A DNA stretch of 32,975 nt from Treponema sp. (GCA_031260245.1 JAIRKH010000004.1:1-32975), one strand, 5' to 3'; positions 1-8,079 are shown, counted from the first letter of the stretch. Numbers and translations are program-made. The notes: generated from the letters alone by a model not told the origin.

Positions 1-447
1 TGTCTTTGATTTTGAATAGAAAAATATGCTGTCGTGCGTCCTTTGAAACGCTGATTTTCCAGCAGTCCATCTCTGGTAACTCCAAACAATCTCGTTTCTA
101 AAATTCTGTCCGCCAAAAATTTTGTCTAAAATATTCACCCGTATATATGCGTCCGCGTGCCAGTCGCAATGCAAATAAATACTGCCTGTAGGTTTTAATA
201 TTCGATGCATTTGCTCTACCCGATCGTAAAGCCATCCGATATAATGATCTATGCCGCCGGACCATCGGTCCTGGAAACTGCGGATTTCCCCTTCGTCTCC
301 CCAGATGACCTCGTAATTGCGATTACTGAAAAACGGCGGGTCTAGGTATATTAAATCAATACATTCGTCAGGCGTTTTTTTTAATGTTTCAAGATTATCG
401 CCGAGAATGAGTTTATTTACAGTAAAATCTAGTTCTTCGTTAGCCAT
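1..447 (-). CDS. Site-specific DNA methyltransferase (adenine type), partial
   Basis: Reading the minus strand from an ATG at 447 gives 149 codons without a stop, running off the left edge, so the C-terminal part is missing. The product begins MANEELDFTVNKLILGDN and carries the methyltransferase motif IV as YLDPPF (DPPF at residues 36-39). It is followed by a stretch typical of beta-class N6-adenine methyltransferases of the type III Mod kind (RILKPTGSIYLHCDWHAD). In that class motif IV precedes the SAM-binding FxGxGT motif, which would lie outside the window. A modest GGAAG ribosome site precedes the start. It lies 113 bases downstream of the AIPR gene on the same strand, so the two are probably co-transcribed. 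Its likely role is to mark host DNA against the neighbouring nuclease. The family is clear. The modified base and target site cannot be read. Confidence 0.88.
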   Translation of the reverse strand, partial: MANEELDFTVNKLILGDNLETLKKTPDECIDLIYLDPPFFSNRNYEVIWGDEGEIRSFQDRWSGGIDHYIGWLYDRVEQMHRILKPTGSIYLHCDWHADAYIRVNILDKIFGGQNFRNEIVWSYQRWTAGKSAFQRTHDSIFFYSKSKT

Positions 448-560
448 ATAACTTCCGAAACGTTTACGGCGTTAAGTATTATTTCTTACGGTATTTTCAA
501 AAACGCCGCGCCGCCGTAGACGCGAAGCGCATGCAGGACTTGCTAGGCGCAGTTGATTTT

Positions 561-2555
561 CTATATTTTCTTAACATCAATCGCAATATCTTCATCGCCA
601 CGCCTGTTTTTACCAATTTTATACATTACAGAATTTCCAATTACACTATTATTTGATAAATCTAAATTTCTTGCGTCTTTTTGATGAAAAAATATTCGAT
701 AAGGTTTCCTGCTTATAAATCCATAAAATTGACCTGTTTTATCTTTTGATATAAAAATAATTTCTCCATAGTATACATAATCATTATCAGTCGTAGATAT
801 AATCTTGATATTTTTATCTTTTCTAACTTTTTTTAACAATAGTTCGGTAAATTCTTTAACATCTTTTATTCCAAATTTATCTCGTCCAAGTTTATTAATC
901 CACTCTTTTCTTACATCTTCAAATATTTGTATAGCTTCTTTATACTTCCTATATGTCAAATCATCATCTTTTAGAGAATTAAGCATTTTCATACAATGAG
1001 CTTTTATATTTTTCTCATCATTAATATTAGGAACGCCCCCTCCTATTAGCTCAGAAAAGATCATCATAATATGATGTCTAAACGCATAATATTTTCTATC
1101 TATTTTATTTATCCTAAAATATTTTTCAAGTTTATAAAATGCTAATGTCGCCGTAAAATACGGTTCTTTAGCTTGTTGTTCTTGAAAAATTATATTTCTA
1201 TACATCTCTATTAATTTAGTTTCATGACGATGAGAATGATGTGGTTCACATTGAAACATACCGACAAACGATTGCGTCACGATTCGCAAATTTATTTTTT
1301 GATAATTTTTTATTGATGTATTATGACTATATTGTTTTGATCTGCGTTCATAATAAAACTGTTCGTATTGAGGCGATACAGCATTAATATATTCTTCTAA
1401 TTCCTTATGAAACGGCTTTGTCGCTTCAAAAGCTTCTTCATATACTATATTTTGCCTATTTGTACTTCTTACAATCTGATTCGTTATTTCATCATTTTTA
1501 GTTGAAATTAATTTAACAATTATAGGGGCGTTAGATAAATTATCAGCATTATTGGAATTATTAAATATTACATGGCTTGTTTGACATCCATTTACAATTT
1601 GAGGATTCTTTATTAGAACTTTATTATTTCGTATGTTAAATTTCTCACAGACTATTGTAATTCCATTGTTAAGTAATGCGAATTTTTGCGGCTCCTTTTC
1701 TATTGTTTTATTGATTTCGTTATTTATATTATTATCACCTTGATAATCACGTACATTGTCCTCAAATAATGATTTTCTTATTAATCCATCAGGCGATGTG
1801 AGTATTTTATTTAATTCACTGGCATAGCAAAGCAAAACACAAGAATCATCAACCATTTCTGTCTCTGGTAGGTGCATTATTTGAATTGTATTTATTGTTT
1901 CTTCAAAGTTGTTTTCAATAGAATTGAGTATTAAACCAAACTGTCTGTTATCGACAAAATAGGTTTTTATATCTTTATATGCATTTTGAGCGTTAATATC
2001 TTCTTTGAAGCTTTCAGCGACAGATAATAATTGCGGATCATCACACCATTTCCCCATCACAACATAATATAATCTGAGAGTCGGATAGCTATTTAATTTT
2101 GACAATACGTCATCGCTATTTAAATATTCTTTTATTTGAATAAATTCTTGTATTTTTTCACTTACTGGCTGATTTTGCTTTTCAGCAAGGAATTCCTTTA
2201 CACCAAAAGTAAATTTTAGGAATTCGCCTTTATCAAAATTTGTTTTGTTTTTCGCCTGTATAAAAATATATTCAATATCTATATTTCTCATTTTTTTTAT
2301 TAGATCTTGTATTTCATCGAGACTCCTTATTATTGAACCATTCACCTTTATGGCAATACCATCTATACCCATATCTTGCGAACCACCTGTATTTATTTTT
2401 TCAAATAATTCATTATCGCCATTGAACGCATCAGGTTGATGTCCGACTAGAATTGAATAGTTTACAAATCTTTCAAAGGCAATACCTTCCTGTAAATCTT
2501 TTATATCCATTTTATCGCAAAATCTGTCAAATTTTGATTTAATTATAGGTTCCAT
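561..2555 (-). CDS. AIPR-family protein with N-terminal nuclease-like and C-terminal cold-shock-like domains
   Basis: This 664-residue protein matches the AIPR (abortive infection phage resistance) family. The signature blocks are NVRDYQG (267-273), KFALLNNGITIVC (291-303), IKNPQIVNGCQTS (315-327) and RSTNRQNIV (363-371). The N-terminus has a Mrr-like PD-(D/E)xK pattern: E28 in a helix, GIDG with D65, and FIQAK with Q100 and K102. This suggests DNA or RNA cleavage. The last 66 residues resemble a cold-shock fold, with YGFIS (611-615), FFHQKDA (622-628), and a closing strand around NRRGDEDIAIDV. AIPR genes are known neighbours of DNA methyltransferases in antiphage gene clusters, and one follows here. 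The gene is markedly AT-rich (roughly 30% GC) compared with its surroundings, which suggests horizontal transfer. Only a weak AGAG ribosome site precedes the ATG. The family call is firm; nuclease activity and nucleic-acid binding are inferred. Confidence 0.87.
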   Translation of the reverse strand: MEPIIKSKFDRFCDKMDIKDLQEGIAFERFVNYSILVGHQPDAFNGDNELFEKINTGGSQDMGIDGIAIKVNGSIIRSLDEIQDLIKKMRNIDIEYIFIQAKNKTNFDKGEFLKFTFGVKEFLAEKQNQPVSEKIQEFIQIKEYLNSDDVLSKLNSYPTLRLYYVVMGKWCDDPQLLSVAESFKEDINAQNAYKDIKTYFVDNRQFGLILNSIENNFEETINTIQIMHLPETEMVDDSCVLLCYASELNKILTSPDGLIRKSLFEDNVRDYQGDNNINNEINKTIEKEPQKFALLNNGITIVCEKFNIRNNKVLIKNPQIVNGCQTSHVIFNNSNNADNLSNAPIIVKLISTKNDEITNQIVRSTNRQNIVYEEAFEATKPFHKELEEYINAVSPQYEQFYYERRSKQYSHNTSIKNYQKINLRIVTQSFVGMFQCEPHHSHRHETKLIEMYRNIIFQEQQAKEPYFTATLAFYKLEKYFRINKIDRKYYAFRHHIMMIFSELIGGGVPNINDEKNIKAHCMKMLNSLKDDDLTYRKYKEAIQIFEDVRKEWINKLGRDKFGIKDVKEFTELLLKKVRKDKNIKIISTTDNDYVYYGEIIFISKDKTGQFYGFISRKPYRIFFHQKDARNLDLSNNSVIGNSVMYKIGKNRRGDEDIAIDVKKI

Positions 2556-2580
2556 ATAATATCTCTTATTAAAGAATTAA

Positions 2581-2611
2581 GTGGATATACAAACTTCTTT
2601 CGTATATCCAC
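2581..2611. repeat. Perfect 10-bp inverted repeat upstream of the AIPR gene
   Basis: GTGGATATAC (2581-2590) and GTATATCCAC (2602-2611) are perfect inverted copies separated by 11 bases. They sit 26 bases before the AIPR start codon, where its promoter or leader must be. The arrangement fits an operator for an autoregulator or a 5' hairpin that limits expression. There is no T-run, so a terminator is unlikely. Confidence 0.6.
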
Positions 2612-2872
2612 CGTTCAGCGGCGGTTCTCGCGGTCAACGACCGCGTTTATGGAACTCCTTCCGCAATGTCGGCGCGCAATAATGCGCGCGCCCGCATATC
2701 CGTCTTACCCTCACGGGATTATCACGTCGCTTATCTCGCCACAATCCCCCTTCAACACAGTCTCCCACCGCGCCGCGAAGTACACCCGCTTTTATATAAA
2801 TCTAAAGCCGCCCGCAAGCGGATAGCCTGATTCCAGTGAAACGTTCTATAAGGGCTGAGAAGCGTTATAGAA

Positions 2873-2956
2873 TTCTTTAGACGAGTTAAAGAACTCCTCT
2901 GGCGATTAGAAGAGATCCTCTGGTAACTAAAAGAGTTCTTTATAAGACATAGAGAA
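2873..2956. repeat. Degenerate tandem array of four ~21-bp imperfect palindromes
   Basis: Four units begin near 2873, 2895, 2916 and 2936. The best pair is TCCTCTGGCGATTAGAAGAG (2895-2914) and TCCTCTGGTAACTAAAAGAG (2916-2935), identical at 16 of 20 positions. Each unit is pyrimidine-rich at its left end and purine-rich at its right, so each is a weak palindrome. The outer units also pair across the array (TAAAGAACTC 2887-2896 with GAGTTCTTTA 2933-2942). The period equals seven codons or two helical turns. Confidence 0.6.
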
Positions 2957-2964
2957 TATAATAC

Positions 2965-2976
2965 GGGGGGGGGGGG
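2965..2976. repeat. G12 homopolymer tract
   Basis: Twelve consecutive G residues lie just after the 21-bp array, about 215 bases before the lptF promoter. No gene is seen to span it. Tracts of this length slip during replication. Confidence 0.9.
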
Positions 2977-3191
2977 CAAAACGAGGGACTTATTTGCGTT
3001 GTCCAAGCAGTTGAGAGAATAAGTTTTAATCCGCCGTCGATTTCGTTTCATAGAACATTTATTATAGCGCTCTCCATAAGAATTACAAGCGGGTTTTTAA
3101 GAAATTTTCGTTTTTTCTTGAAGAAGTGAAAGATTCGCGCAGGCGAGGCGCGAGAAACATTGTCCAATCCCGTTCCGACTATTGTACACGC

Positions 3192-3220
3192 TTGAATATG
3201 TCCTCGTCTTTTGTTATACT
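3192..3220 (+). promoter_or_regulatory. Sigma70-type promoter of lptF-lptG, possibly leaderless
   Basis: TTGAAT (3192-3197) and TATACT (3215-3220) are separated by 17 bases. The -10 box ends 6 bases before the ATG at 3227, so transcription should start at or next to the start codon. There is no room for a ribosome binding site. Confidence 0.65.
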
Positions 3221-3226
3221 ATCACA

Positions 3227-4495
3227 ATGCTTATGCGCCGTTCCCTGTCGGGAACAATCCTGAAATACATCATGGGGGAAACCCTTTTCTCTTTCTTGGT
3301 CTCCTTTCTTTTTTTCTTTTTCATTTTTTTTGTCAATCAGCTCCTGCTTTTGGCGCAGACCATACTGACGAAAAAAGTCCCGTTTTATCAGGTAGGGCTT
3401 TTAGTGCTTTACGCGATACCTTCCATCATCTCCCTGTCCGCGCCCTTCGCCGCGCTTGTGGGCGTCCTGATGACCGTCGGACGCCTGTCCTCGGACAACG
3501 AGGCGCTGGTCATGCTGTCCTCCGGACTTTCCTACCGCAATATATTCGCTCCGGCCATCGGGGTCGGAGTCGCCATAGCGCTCCTCTCCTTTTTGACAAA
3601 CGATGTGCTTTTACCGGCTGGGACGCTCCAATTCAACAAGCTCTATCGCCGTATTCTCGTCTCAACGCCTGCGTTGGAACTTGGCGCCAATTCGGTCAAA
3701 CGGTACCGCGACACGGTGATTGTTACTGGCGACGTCTACGGCGATTCCATCAATAATATTTTCATCATGGACAGAACCAGCGAAGGCGAGCGCAGGCTCA
3801 TCATGGCAAGGGAAGCGCGCCTGAGAGACGCCGGCAAGGAAGGCTTGAGCCTCGATTTGACCAACGCCTTCATCCAATCGTCAAAAGAGATTGCCCGCCT
3901 CGATTACGACTATGCTTCAAGCGGATTTCTGCGCTATTGGGTGCCGCAGGAGGATTTGATACAGGCGACCGCGTCCATAGGTCCGCGAGAGATGAGTTCA
4001 GTGGACGTCGCCAAAGACATCAAACAGCAGGAAACGGCGTTACAAGAACGGCTTGACGAACAGTACAACGCGCTCTTGAAACAAGTCTTGTCTCTGGAAA
4101 CGTCCTTACGGGAAGGTCCCAAGAGCTCGTCGTGGAACCGCCGCGGCTCCGTCCTTGCCGAAATGAAGAAAAGCGCGGAATCCGCGCAAATCACCAAAAA
4201 AGACCGTAACCTTTCCATATATCGTCTTGAATATTACAAGAAATTCTCCATGCCCGTAGGCGCGCTTGCGTTCGTGTTCCTCGCTGTGCCGCTGGGCTTG
4301 TTCGCCAAGCGAAGCGGACAAACCGTAGGCTTTCTATTAGGAGTCCTCATATCGGTCGTCTACTGGACGCTTCTCTTCGGGGGACAGACCCTTGGTTTGC
4401 GCGCGGACTTCTCGCCGTTCTGGACTATGTGGCTTCCTGATATGCTCACGCTCGGCATAGGACTGATTCTGTGCGGCTTGAGGATACGGAAGTAG
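3227..4495 (+). CDS. lptF: LptF/YjgP-type permease of the LPS-export ABC transporter
   Basis: The 422-residue product is a YjgP/YjgQ-family inner-membrane permease. In LPS-bearing bacteria LptF and LptG bind the LptB ATPase and push lipid from the inner membrane onto the LptC/LptA bridge. Three N-terminal membrane segments (one very rich in Phe within the first 40 residues) precede a long soluble region, presumably the periplasmic jellyroll. Three C-terminal membrane segments follow, starting near MPVGALAFVFLAVPLGLFAK. The ATG at 3227 was chosen because a well-spaced promoter ends just before it; an upstream in-frame ATG would lie in front of the promoter. The next gene is its partner, 13 bases downstream. 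Treponemes are generally reported to lack classical LPS, so the substrate may be another lipid or lipoglycan. Confidence 0.88.
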   Translation: MLMRRSLSGTILKYIMGETLFSFLVSFLFFFFIFFVNQLLLLAQTILTKKVPFYQVGLLVLYAIPSIISLSAPFAALVGVLMTVGRLSSDNEALVMLSSGLSYRNIFAPAIGVGVAIALLSFLTNDVLLPAGTLQFNKLYRRILVSTPALELGANSVKRYRDTVIVTGDVYGDSINNIFIMDRTSEGERRLIMAREARLRDAGKEGLSLDLTNAFIQSSKEIARLDYDYASSGFLRYWVPQEDLIQATASIGPREMSSVDVAKDIKQQETALQERLDEQYNALLKQVLSLETSLREGPKSSSWNRRGSVLAEMKKSAESAQITKKDRNLSIYRLEYYKKFSMPVGALAFVFLAVPLGLFAKRSGQTVGFLLGVLISVVYWTLLFGGQTLGLRADFSPFWTMWLPDMLTLGIGLILCGLRIRK

Positions 4496-4508
4496 GAGAA
4501 CAGACAGA

Positions 4509-5573
4509 ATGATACTAGACCGTTACCTTGTGAGACAATTCATGCCAATTTTTATCATAGCCTCCCTCATGTTCGTGATGATAATCCTTCTTCTCGACCT
4601 TTTCACTAATCTCTGGCGTTACTTGAACAATCAGGTGACGATAAAGGAAATTCTCACCGTTTCTTACTATTACATACCGAAAAGTTTCTCCTACGCTCTA
4701 CCCGTATCCCTCCTTTTCGCGGCCGCCTACACTTTAGGCGACCTCTATGGCAGGAATGAATTGACGTCCATTTTTTCATCTGGCATCCCGTTTTTCCGAT
4801 TCACTTTGCCGTTGGTGATAATAGGGTTTGCGGCTTCGTTCTTTGCCTTTAACTTTGACGATAAGGTTGTCATTCCCACACTGAAGACAAAAAACGACAT
4901 GGCGCGTAAACTGTTGCGCCAGTCCGCGGCGGAAAACAATTCGGACATCGTTATCAAGGCGAAGGGCGGCGCGCTCGTCTATTCGGTTGATTATTACGAT
5001 TACAAGCAGTTCGTCTTAAACGGCTTGAGTATCATTGAACAGAACGAGGACGGTTCCTTCGCGTCTCTGGTACGCGCCTCGAAAGCCAAATGGAACAATG
5101 AGTACTGGGAGCTTACAGATGCAGTCGTCTACAAGTGGAACGAAGGGTTTCTACGCGCGTCCGCGTTGGAGAATAGTACCGCATACCGCGAAAGCCCTGA
5201 CACGTTCCGCCGAAACGCCGTAAGGTCCGAAGAACTTCCTGCAAGTGAAGTAGGCTTTTTAGTTGAAGACCTCAAGAGCGCGGGACTTCCCTTCATTTCA
5301 GCGCAGGCTGATTATTACCACCGCTATTCTTTTTCCGCGGTTTCCTTCATCGTGATGATCCTTTCAATTTCAATGGGCGGACGATTCCGCAGGAACATCC
5401 TCCTGATGACGCTCTTATCGAGTCTAGCGGCCGCAGTGGTCTTTTATGTCATGGAAATGATAACGATGATGATGGCGCGACTTGGTTACATCCCGACCTT
5501 CGTAGGCGCATGGCTTCCCGTGTTTACGTTCTTGATTCTAGGCGCTCTGCTGTTACGGAACGCGAAAACATAG
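4509..5573 (+). CDS. lptG: LptG/YjgQ-type permease of the LPS-export ABC transporter
   Basis: This 354-residue protein is the second YjgP/YjgQ-family permease, about the usual length for LptG. It begins MILDRYLVRQFMPIFI, a typical family start, with membrane segments near residues 12-32, 55-75 and 95-115. A soluble region of about 160 residues and three further C-terminal segments follow. It sits directly behind lptF, with an AGGAG-like site overlapping the end of lptF, so the two should be translated from one mRNA and form the LptFG heterodimer. No lptB, lptC or lptA is in the window. The gene ends 19 bases from the convergent infA, with no clear terminator between. Which of the two is F and which is G rests on order and length. 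Confidence 0.85.
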   Translation: MILDRYLVRQFMPIFIIASLMFVMIILLLDLFTNLWRYLNNQVTIKEILTVSYYYIPKSFSYALPVSLLFAAAYTLGDLYGRNELTSIFSSGIPFFRFTLPLVIIGFAASFFAFNFDDKVVIPTLKTKNDMARKLLRQSAAENNSDIVIKAKGGALVYSVDYYDYKQFVLNGLSIIEQNEDGSFASLVRASKAKWNNEYWELTDAVVYKWNEGFLRASALENSTAYRESPDTFRRNAVRSEELPASEVGFLVEDLKSAGLPFISAQADYYHRYSFSAVSFIVMILSISMGGRFRRNILLMTLLSSLAAAVVFYVMEMITMMMARLGYIPTFVGAWLPVFTFLILGALLLRNAKT

Positions 5574-5592
5574 CCGCGCTTCTCGTGAGAGG

Positions 5593-5817
5593 TTACTTTT
5601 CGCGGTAGATTATCCGCCCGCGGGTCAAATCGTAGGGAGAGAGCGCCATCTTCACCCTGTCTCCGGGAACTATACGGATATAGTGCTTACGCATCTTACC
5701 AGAAAGGTGCGCTAATATGAGGTGTCCGTTCTGATTATCAAGCTCCACTCTAAACATAGTGTTCGGTAGAGCCTCTTTCACAATACCTTGTACTTCAATA
5801 GCTTCTTCTTTTGCCAC
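5593..5817 (-). CDS. infA: Translation initiation factor IF-1
   Basis: This 74-residue S1/OB-fold protein is a complete IF-1, which binds the ribosomal A site during initiation. Family hallmarks are [19 protein letters not shown] at the N-terminus, [13 protein letters not shown] in the middle and the closing [12 protein letters not shown]. The ATG has a strong ribosome site (AAGGAG, 5 bases away) and a consensus promoter further upstream. It is therefore a normal leadered gene, unlike many of its neighbours. It is monocistronic and convergent with lptG. Confidence 0.97.
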   Translation of the reverse strand: MAKEEAIEVQGIVKEALPNTMFRVELDNQNGHLILAHLSGKMRKHYIRIVPGDRVKMALSPYDLTRGRIIYREK

Positions 5818-5838
5818 ATAAACTCCTTTATTGAAAAA

Positions 5839-5867
5839 ATAGTAGCCTATCGCAAGAATAGTGTCAA
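5839..5867 (-). promoter_or_regulatory. Promoter of infA
   Basis: On the minus strand TTGACA (5867-5862) and TACTAT (5844-5839) are 17 bases apart, an almost ideal sigma70 promoter. Transcription should start about 15 bases upstream of the ATG, so the message includes the AAGGAG site. Confidence 0.75.
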
Positions 5868-6076
5868 GTAGACGGGTGAGCAGAGATACAAATTTTTGGA
5901 GAATAGAGTCTGACGCCGCTTTTGCGTAAAAAATATTATATCAAACGCCTTTAGGAGGTTGAACAGTTTCAGAGAAGTATGGCTGAAAATCATTGATGAT
6001 GTGCGGATAGACGCGCCTTTCGCCGATACGATACGGTTATACTTTTACGATGGAGAAATTCGGTATGGTTTTTGAT

Positions 6077-6544
6077 TCATTTCTTGTCGGACAATTTTCT
6101 TGTAAGCCTATCAAAGCTGTCGGCAAAGGCTTTGAGTTCCCTTTTGCCGTAGTTTGGGAAGCGCGGCGCGCCGAGTCCGTTTTCGGCCGCTTGGACCTGA
6201 AAATTACGCAGGGAGAGTAATTGTCCGATGTTATCACGGTTAAAGACCCGTCCGCGGTCGTCTATCACAGAGACCAAGTTGTCCGTGAGACGCGCGGCAA
6301 GCGGCACGTCCCGCGTAACGGCCAGGTCCCCTTCCCGCGCTTGTTCTACAATGCGGTCGTCCGCGCTTCCAGGTCCTTCAGGGCAGAGTTCCATCACGAG
6401 AAACTCGCCCTCTACGCCAGGTATGAGTTTGTTCGCGGCGAACACCGCTTGGACGCGCAGGCGTTGCGCGGCGCGCCTGACGAGTTCCCGCGCAGGCCGC
6501 GGACAAGAATCCGCGTCAACAAATATTCTCACGGCGCGCCCCAA
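6077..6544 (-). CDS. DUF188 (YaiI/YqxD) family protein
   Basis: This 155-residue protein belongs to the UPF0178/DUF188 family, whose function is not established. The fold is related to PIN/NYN nucleases. Characteristic are RIFVDADSCP (residues 6-15), the acidic SADDRIVEQAREGDLAVTRD and DDRGRVFNRDNI. The aspartates in the first and second blocks are where PIN-type enzymes bind metal. Its start overlaps the end of the upstream GGDEF gene by 16 bases, which suggests translational coupling. An RNA-processing role would be speculation. Confidence 0.88.
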   Translation of the reverse strand: MGRAVRIFVDADSCPRPARELVRRAAQRLRVQAVFAANKLIPGVEGEFLVMELCPEGPGSADDRIVEQAREGDLAVTRDVPLAARLTDNLVSVIDDRGRVFNRDNIGQLLSLRNFQVQAAENGLGAPRFPNYGKRELKAFADSFDRLTRKLSDKK

Positions 6545-8079
6545 AAAACTCTGTTTCTGCCCCCTTCCTTTGCTTTGTAGAGGTTTTTGTCGGCTTGGGA
6601 GATGAAGGACTCCATAGATATCGTTTGCGCGCTCGCGGAGACCGCGCCTATGCTTATGGTAACCCGTGTGATGAAACCATTCTCAAGGGGGACTTGTAGG
6701 GCTGACACGTTGGATCGGATTCTTTCGGCAACCACAAGAGAGTCTTCAAGGGATGTGTCCGGCAGAATGACGCCGAATTCTTCCCCCCCGAGTCGGGCGA
6801 CAAGGTCGGAAGCGCGAAGAATGGACGTTTCAATAGTATGAGCTACGGCTTTGAGCAAGGTATCGCCTTGGGGGTGCCCGTAAGTGTCGTTGTAGTCCTT
6901 GAACTTGTCTATGTCTATCATCAAAAATGCGATGTTACCGCCCTCGCGTTGCGAGAGTTTCCATTCAATCCGTATACGCTCGTCAAAACTCCGCCTATTT
7001 GCAATGTTGGTGAGCGGGTCTATCATGCTGAGTCGCTCTATTGTCCGCATATGGCTTAACATACGGATGTGGGTCTTGACCCGCGCGCACACAATAGCGT
7101 TGTTGAAAGGTTTAGTGATGTAATCAACCGCGCCAAGGAAGAAGCCCCGCTCTTCCTCTTCTTGGCCGCTCAGTCCAGTCACAATAATCACAGGAATCTG
7201 TACCGTAGCGGGATTGGACTTTAACTTCTCAAGCAACTCAAAACCGCTTATGTCCGGGAGCATAATATCTAACAGTATCAAGTCAGGAATATTTTCCTCC
7301 AATTGCCGCAACGCGTCCGCGCCAGTACATGCGGTAAACAGTATGTATTCCATTCCGAGTATAAGTTTAAGGGTAGTCAGGTTCACTTCTTCATCATCAA
7401 CTATCAATATACTGAATTTCTCCGCAGTCTGGAGTCTTTGCAGAGAATTCAAAAGCCCTTCAATCTTGTCCACAGCCTCGTCATAATCAAAAGAATCAAT
7501 GAGGGTACCGATGACGCGTAAAGACTTGTCAGTAGCTTCATTAAAGGAAACGTTTCTCACATCCGCCAGACGAGCTTCAATCTCCTTGTTATTATGCCCG
7601 TCGCACGCGTATTTCAAGACCTTGAGCTTGTCCCGTAACACATCGAGCCCTATCTTGTTCTTCGCGCCCGTTTCGCGTACGCTCGCGAAGAGACCCGTAC
7701 TGCGGAGCTTTTCTTGCAAGTCTGTGAGCGCTGCGCAGAATGTAACTGTACGTTCACGGCAGACGGATACGGCTTCCGCCCTGCCTGCCTCTTCGAGCTG
7801 TGCGGCCTCTTCGCCCAACGCCCTCATGCCGATGGTCCGAAGTACGCTTTTAAGCGAGTGAATACGGATGGTCCATAACTTCCAATCGCCTTTCTTCGCG
7901 GCGTTTTTTAAAACATAGACTGTTTCTTCTACGCCGGAACAAAACTGCCTCAAGATTTGATAGTAGATTTCTCTTTGTCCCAGCATACGCACGGATGTCT
8001 GAACGTCAAGTCCTTCAATTTCTTCAAGTTGTTTTATGAACTCTTCTTCCGTTAATTGAATCGACGCTCTGCCTTGCAT
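6529..8079 (-). CDS. Hpt-REC-GGDEF diguanylate cyclase
   Basis: The 516-residue protein has three signalling parts. An Hpt domain spans about residues 30-125, with phospho-accepting H74 in RIHSLKSVLRTIG. A receiver spans about 222-340, with acidic pocket D228/D229, phospho-Asp D271 in LLDIMLPD, and K323. A C-terminal GGDEF domain follows from about 350, with active-site GGEEF at 431-435 and product-inhibition motif RASD at 422-425. It should make c-di-GMP under phosphorelay control and be limited by its own product. No membrane segment is seen. It lies 24 bases after the single-domain receiver gene and overlaps the DUF188 gene at its end. No sensor kinase is nearby. A PilZ protein at 19652-19990 is a possible reader of its product. 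Confidence 0.93.
   Translation of the reverse strand: MQGRASIQLTEEEFIKQLEEIEGLDVQTSVRMLGQREIYYQILRQFCSGVEETVYVLKNAAKKGDWKLWTIRIHSLKSVLRTIGMRALGEEAAQLEEAGRAEAVSVCRERTVTFCAALTDLQEKLRSTGLFASVRETGAKNKIGLDVLRDKLKVLKYACDGHNNKEIEARLADVRNVSFNEATDKSLRVIGTLIDSFDYDEAVDKIEGLLNSLQRLQTAEKFSILIVDDEEVNLTTLKLILGMEYILFTACTGADALRQLEENIPDLILLDIMLPDISGFELLEKLKSNPATVQIPVIIVTGLSGQEEEERGFFLGAVDYITKPFNNAIVCARVKTHIRMLSHMRTIERLSMIDPLTNIANRRSFDERIRIEWKLSQREGGNIAFLMIDIDKFKDYNDTYGHPQGDTLLKAVAHTIETSILRASDLVARLGGEEFGVILPDTSLEDSLVVAERIRSNVSALQVPLENGFITRVTISIGAVSASAQTISMESFISQADKNLYKAKEGGRNRVFWGAP

Larger units (their letters stand above)
2612..3181. other. Gene-free interval with GC-rich hairpins
   Basis: No convincing gene was found between the divergent AIPR and lptF genes. 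Open frames here are short and have poor codon use. The interval holds a perfect 7-bp hairpin with a 3-base loop (CGCGGTC at 2629-2635, GACCGCG at 2639-2645). It also holds a second 7-bp hairpin (GGCGCGC at 2671-2677, GCGCGCC at 2686-2692), a 6-bp one at 3135-3153, and the tandem array and G tract listed separately. The GC-rich left part contrasts sharply with the adjoining AT-rich gene, as expected at an insertion boundary. Confidence 0.55.

Noticed and set aside
490-560. GCATGC and CTAGGCG words near both window ends (about 530-550 and 32939-32967) as terminal repeats
   Set aside because: The shared words are short and unevenly spaced, so chance similarity cannot be excluded.
2629-2645. Hairpin CGCGGTC-AAC-GACCGCG as a terminator
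   Set aside because: No gene ends near it on either strand and the following T-run is only three bases, so a terminator call is not supported.
2752-3051. Minus-strand 99-codon open frame across the 21-bp array
   Set aside because: It spans the G12 tract and tandem repeats, has no ribosome site or promoter, and its residues are repeat-driven, so it is treated as non-coding.
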